Assembly: GCA_031841125.1 (NCBI GenBank) | Contig: CM063114.1 | Coordinates: forward strand, 36,105,574-36,169,573 | Direction: 5' to 3' | DNA: 64,000 nucleotides | From: Acanthococcus lagerstroemiae | Taxonomy: Eukaryota; Arthropoda; Insecta; Hemiptera; Eriococcidae | In this document: one piece after another, positions 60,869 through 64,000 of the stretch | How positions within the stretch are numbered: the first letter of the stretch is position 1 | How the letters are laid out: each line of letters begins with the position of its first letter | Position numbers and translations under genes: made by a program | The notes under the pieces: model-generated | Database searches by the model: none | What the model saw: only the letters and a program-made list of their open reading frames with translations | Told to the model about the DNA's origin: nothing

Positions 60869-61828
60869 CTGAAATTACATGAGACAGAAAATTATTAGGA
60901 AACATGTACTATGTGCTGTATATGAAGGCGTGAAGTTCAAAACATCCTATGTAGCAATGTCACAACAGTTTACAGGAGGAAAAAAAAACTGTTTCAGCCG
61001 ATGTTAAAGGGGTGGATGTGGCAAAATGGGTGCTCAGCCAATTCTCTGAAGCTTCATACACATGTCTATGTACAAATTTTGGGCTTAGTCATGCCTAAGC
61101 TGAGAAAATGAAGGTTGACGTTGCGCACATCCCAAGTCCGTGGGAAAGACAAAGCAAAACATCCTAAGTGCCATAAACTCTAATGAGAAAAAAATGAAGT
61201 AGTCGAATGCGATGTTTTTACTATCCACAAAAGTACTAACTCTTACATTTACGCATTTTTTATAACAGAGTCAAAAAATGGAAACGCTTCCTGCCACTTT
61301 GGAGTTAGGATGTTTTGCATGGATCGCTCGCCAGCACATGTGCGTGCTGCGATTTTTGAGTTGAAATTACAAGTACTTTGAGGCTCTATGGGCACTTAAG
61401 ATGTTTAGTATTGTATGGGCAGTGGTTCTTAGAACAGTTTGCATGCAAAAAACCACTTTTGCAAAAGTTGGCACATAGAGGATGTTTGAGTGAAAAGTCT
61501 AAGTCCACTTAGGAACTCTCAACTCATAATCTATACACGCTCTGGACATCAAACGAGTAATATCCTATTATCAAGCTGATGTTACTCTCTGGAGGTTTTG
61601 GATCACGAGTTTCCCCAATAATGATACCTGAGGGCAACTTCATGATGTTAGTTTTCATCGCGTTTTAGAAGTCGCAAAAGTAATTTTGGGGTGGTGAACA
61701 GAGTTCTTGAAGTTCTGCAAGCTGTAAACTGGAATGCATCCAATTGTTTGTTGAATGAACTGGGTTTGAGTAAAGAATACCTCCGATGCTAAAGGCGCTC
61801 CCTGGATTGAATTAAAACTGGTTTACTT
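60869..61828. other. Upstream of FAR exon 1: presumed 5'UTR intron
   Basis: The acceptor in front of exon 1 implies intron here, but no donor or 5' exon could be chosen. No promoter element is convincing. Plus-strand frames are full of stops. Confidence 0.4.
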
Positions 61829-62075
61829 CGTTTTCGCGTATCCCGTCGCCAGTAAGGAGGAGAAAAACATCTGCGCCGCAGTGATGCGACTTCTTGATTC
61901 GTGTTGAATTGACGACCCCGTAAGGCTGCCTTTAGTTGAGGAAATAACCAAAAGTTACTGGGGGCGAGGTCGAGACTTTACGGGGGGGGGGGGGGGGAAT
62001 TGTGATTTTTTAGAAGTCATCACCGCGGCGCAGATGTTTTTCTCATCCTTACCGGCGGCGGAATATGCGAAAACG
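61829..62075. mobile_element. Fold-back element with ~64-bp arms and a 16-G run in the loop
   Basis: The arms 61829-61894 and 62012-62075 are inverted repeats with about 8 differences and one 2-base gap (CGTTTTCGC at the outside, AGAAAAACATCTGCGCCGC in the middle, ACTTCT at the inside). The loop includes a run of 16 G (61982-61997). The outer flanks show no clear target-site duplication. Probably a MITE. Confidence 0.7.
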
Positions 62076-62085
62076 TTCGATAAAT

Positions 62086-62179
62086 AGCAAGAACGAATGA
62101 ACGCCTGTATAGCTCTGAATGGCGCTTATTTTGAAAAAGATATTCGTGTACTTAATGATGATGATGATGATGATGATTA
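62086..62179 (+). pseudogene. Possible Tc1/mariner-type transposase C-terminal remnant
   Basis: The frame reads QERMNACIALNGAYFEKDIR, which resembles the RxxxCIxxNGxYFE end of some IS630/mariner transposases. It is followed by a (GAT)7 microsatellite at about 62156-62177 and a stop. There is no upstream coding sequence of that family that I can follow, so this may be chance. Confidence 0.2.
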
Positions 62180-62429
62180 ATAAGAAATTTTGTAATCGTA
62201 TGCTTTTTTTCCTTGTTTAAAAAAAAATCTTTAAAAAGCCTGTAGGGGTCAACGCATATGTTTTTTTTTCAAATTGGTCTGAAACAGCGAGTTTTCAATC
62301 AAATGAGCTCGGTGTGGTCTCAATCAATAGCTAATGAACCAAATTATCCCCCCACTGCGTTGAAACGTCGATAGGTAGCGTTGGTGGGCCGTACGAATTT
62401 TAGTCTTAGTTACTTACCGACAGCCTATG

Positions 62430-64000
62430 TACATTACAACTGTTATGACGTAAACTATGTTGTCAAGTTCATTTTTGGACATACACCTCCCTACTTTTCC
62501 TCATTCTTTTTTATTTCGGGCTATTCTCCTCCGTGTTTATCCTTTTTTTTTTGACGATTTCGTTCCTCCATCTTTGGGTTGGTCTGACTTTCGATCGGGA
62601 TTCTTCGTATGGTGTTCACTCTTCGACTTTCACGACCCGTCTCCCATCTACTTGGCTCATTATATGTCTCGCGTATTTCCATTTTAGCATTTCGATTGTC
62701 CCCTCTCCCCTATATCTTCACGTTCTGTTTCGTTTCTTATTTTTGCAATGGAAATTTTGTATTTTTTTCTTTATTCCCGAGATGGTTCTTTCTATAGATG
62801 TTCGTTCTTATTTCATTCACATTAGATTTTGTCAACGACCATTCTTGGGCGCCATATTTCAATACCGGTTTAGTACACTGAGGGTTCCATTTTTCTTTTT
62901 TATATTTTACGCAAAGATCAAACGTTTTTCCACGTTTTCACAATTCTATTTTTAATTTTCTTCCCCTCTTTTGTTTTTGGACGATAACATTTGCCCTAGG
63001 TATGTTATTTCTTTTTTCTATTCCTTCTAACTTCATAGGTTTCTCTTCTTTGTCTGATAAGACTTCCATTTTGGACAGGTTTATTCTTAATCTGCTTCTT
63101 AACTTCGTTTTACTAAATCATTTACCATTTCCTCCAATTCTCTTATCTCGCTCGATATTAGTACTATACGTCATTTGCAAATCTGAAATTGTTTGAAAAT
63201 TCACAATTTATTTTCAGCTTTTTGTTCTCCCACTTTAGTTGTCTGAAGATTTCCTCTAATACCGAATTAAACAAATTAGGTGATAGCGGACCCCTTGCCT
63301 TACCCCTGTTTCTACTGGAAACATTTTGCTTTTTTAATACATTTTAATATAGCTCTGAGTTTCAGTACCTTCTTTTTTTTTAAATAATTTGCTCTCAACC
63401 CGAGCCCTGGAATCCGCTCTTTCGAGCATTACTTCAGAGACGTCTGGGAGGCTGTTAGGGCTGTCTTAGCCCTCTTCCCTTCTGGTCGAAAAACCGGCCT
63501 GGGTCGAAATCTGGCGAGTTGCTACATGGGCTCGAACCGGGGACTTCCGGATTCCGAGACCAACGCGCTATCCGCTCGGCCAAGCAGACCCCTTGAGTTT
63601 TGGTACCTACAAGTTTTTAAAGATTCTAATGATTTTCCCGTTTATTTCTTGTTTATTTAATGTTTGCCATAAATATGTGTTAAATGGAATCAAAGGCTTG
63701 TAAAAATCTAATAAGCAAAAAATTTACCTCAAAATTGTATTTTCTCGCTGTTTTGATTATTTGACTAAGAACGAAGCTTCAGGTCTTTTCTGAATCCTGC
63801 TTGCTATGTTGCTTGCATTGAATTTAGTTCTGCGTAAATTTTTTCTTGTATAATTTTAGCGAATATTTTACTTATATTGGATGTAAGACTCGTACTTTGT
63901 CTGGAAATTTAATTTAAATTTCTCCGAAGTTTTTCAGAAATTCGTTTTCAATTTTGTCTGGTCCCATTATTATTTTATCGATTTTAAATTCTGTAATTAC
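62430..64000 (-). mobile_element. RTE-type LINE, decayed, runs off the right edge
   Basis: On the minus strand from 64000 it reads IIMGPDKIENEFLKNFGE and then, in shifted frames, QAGFRKD (RT fingers) and a damaged FYKAFDS-like motif A. Beyond the SINE at 63371-63594 come NLFNSVLEEIF, FRFANDV (motif C with DD changed to ND), LSKMEVLS and KYGAQEWSLTK. An RxRPTQRWRNEI block follows near 62570. This is the standard RTE order, but with many stops and frameshifts. The catalytic Asp change and stops make it inactive. The plus-strand open frames of 76-140 codons here are its complement. Confidence 0.8.
63371..63594 (-). mobile_element. tRNA-derived SINE with target-site duplication, inserted in the RTE LINE
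   Basis: On the minus strand the head reads GGGGTCTGCTTGGCCGAGCG. It has an A box (TGGCCGAGCGG) and, about 33 bases on, a B box (GGTTCGAGCCC), the RNA polymerase III promoter layout of a tRNA gene. The head is followed by an unrelated body and an A-rich tail (AAAAAAAAGA) at about 63371-63381. Direct repeats of 14 bp flank it: GAGTTTCAGTACCT at 63357-63370 and GAGTTTTGGTACCT at 63595-63608 (12 of 14). It is not a functional tRNA: the anticodon stem pairs poorly and there is no matching acceptor stem. Confidence 0.9.

Noticed and set aside
62457..62955. Overlapping plus-strand open frames of 62-140 codons
   Set aside because: Complement of the RTE LINE C-terminal region; F/L/S-rich with no domain.
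63480..63594. A genuine tRNA gene
   Set aside because: A and B boxes are present, but the anticodon stem pairs poorly, the acceptor stem is missing, and a body with A-rich tail and target-site duplications shows it is a SINE.

Overview
The window is eukaryotic, most likely insect, nuclear DNA. It is AT-rich and dominated by introns and repeats. It carries spliced exons with GT-AG junctions and an insect-type fatty acyl-CoA reductase. Non-LTR retrotransposons of RTE and Jockey type, Penelope-like fragments and hAT-like MITEs are also present. There is no bacterial operon structure. The species cannot be fixed from the sequence; a hemipteran is only a guess.

The one gene I can support is a fatty acyl-CoA reductase (FAR) on the minus strand. 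Five coding exons lie at 60501-60868, 23009-23257, 18516-18661, 4482-4591 and 4185-4398. Their phases join without a gap into about 360 residues covering the whole NAD(P)-binding reductase domain: TGGTGFMG at residues 73-80 and the Tyr-Lys pair Y261/K265. The C-terminal FAR_C part is not in the window and should lie to the left of position 1. The alternative is that the gene ends at an in-frame TAA at 4181-4183, which has an AATAAA 9 bases beyond it. Introns are very unequal (37.2 kb, 4.3 kb, 13.9 kb and 83 bp), so nearly everything else in the window is FAR intron.

Layout: 1-4180 holds satellite monomers, an RTE LINE tail (1016-2110) and a roughly 400-bp dispersed repeat. Intron 3 (4592-18515) has AT-rich simple repeats and a mirror-image satellite locus at 16.1-17.1 kb. 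Intron 2 (18662-23008) has a cluster of palindromic motifs and a very clean 180-bp fold-back MITE. Intron 1 (23258-60500) is a mosaic. It includes a SINE split by a hAT MITE, a second mirror-image satellite locus, and a hammerhead-like motif inside a 39-bp inverted repeat. It also has a third satellite locus with higher-order structure, a Jockey RT fragment and a second hAT MITE. At 51.3-55.6 kb there is a nest of TEs: Penelope-like pieces, an RTE LINE, a TIR element inside that LINE, a second TIR element and a 45-bp satellite. The right end (61.8-64 kb) has a G-run palindrome and another decayed RTE LINE carrying a tRNA-derived SINE with target-site duplications.

The most unusual material is the set of satellite arrays arranged minus-then-plus around a centre, like the arms of fold-back elements, and the ribozyme-like palindrome at 36.9 kb. 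All homology statements are from pattern recognition; no database search was run.
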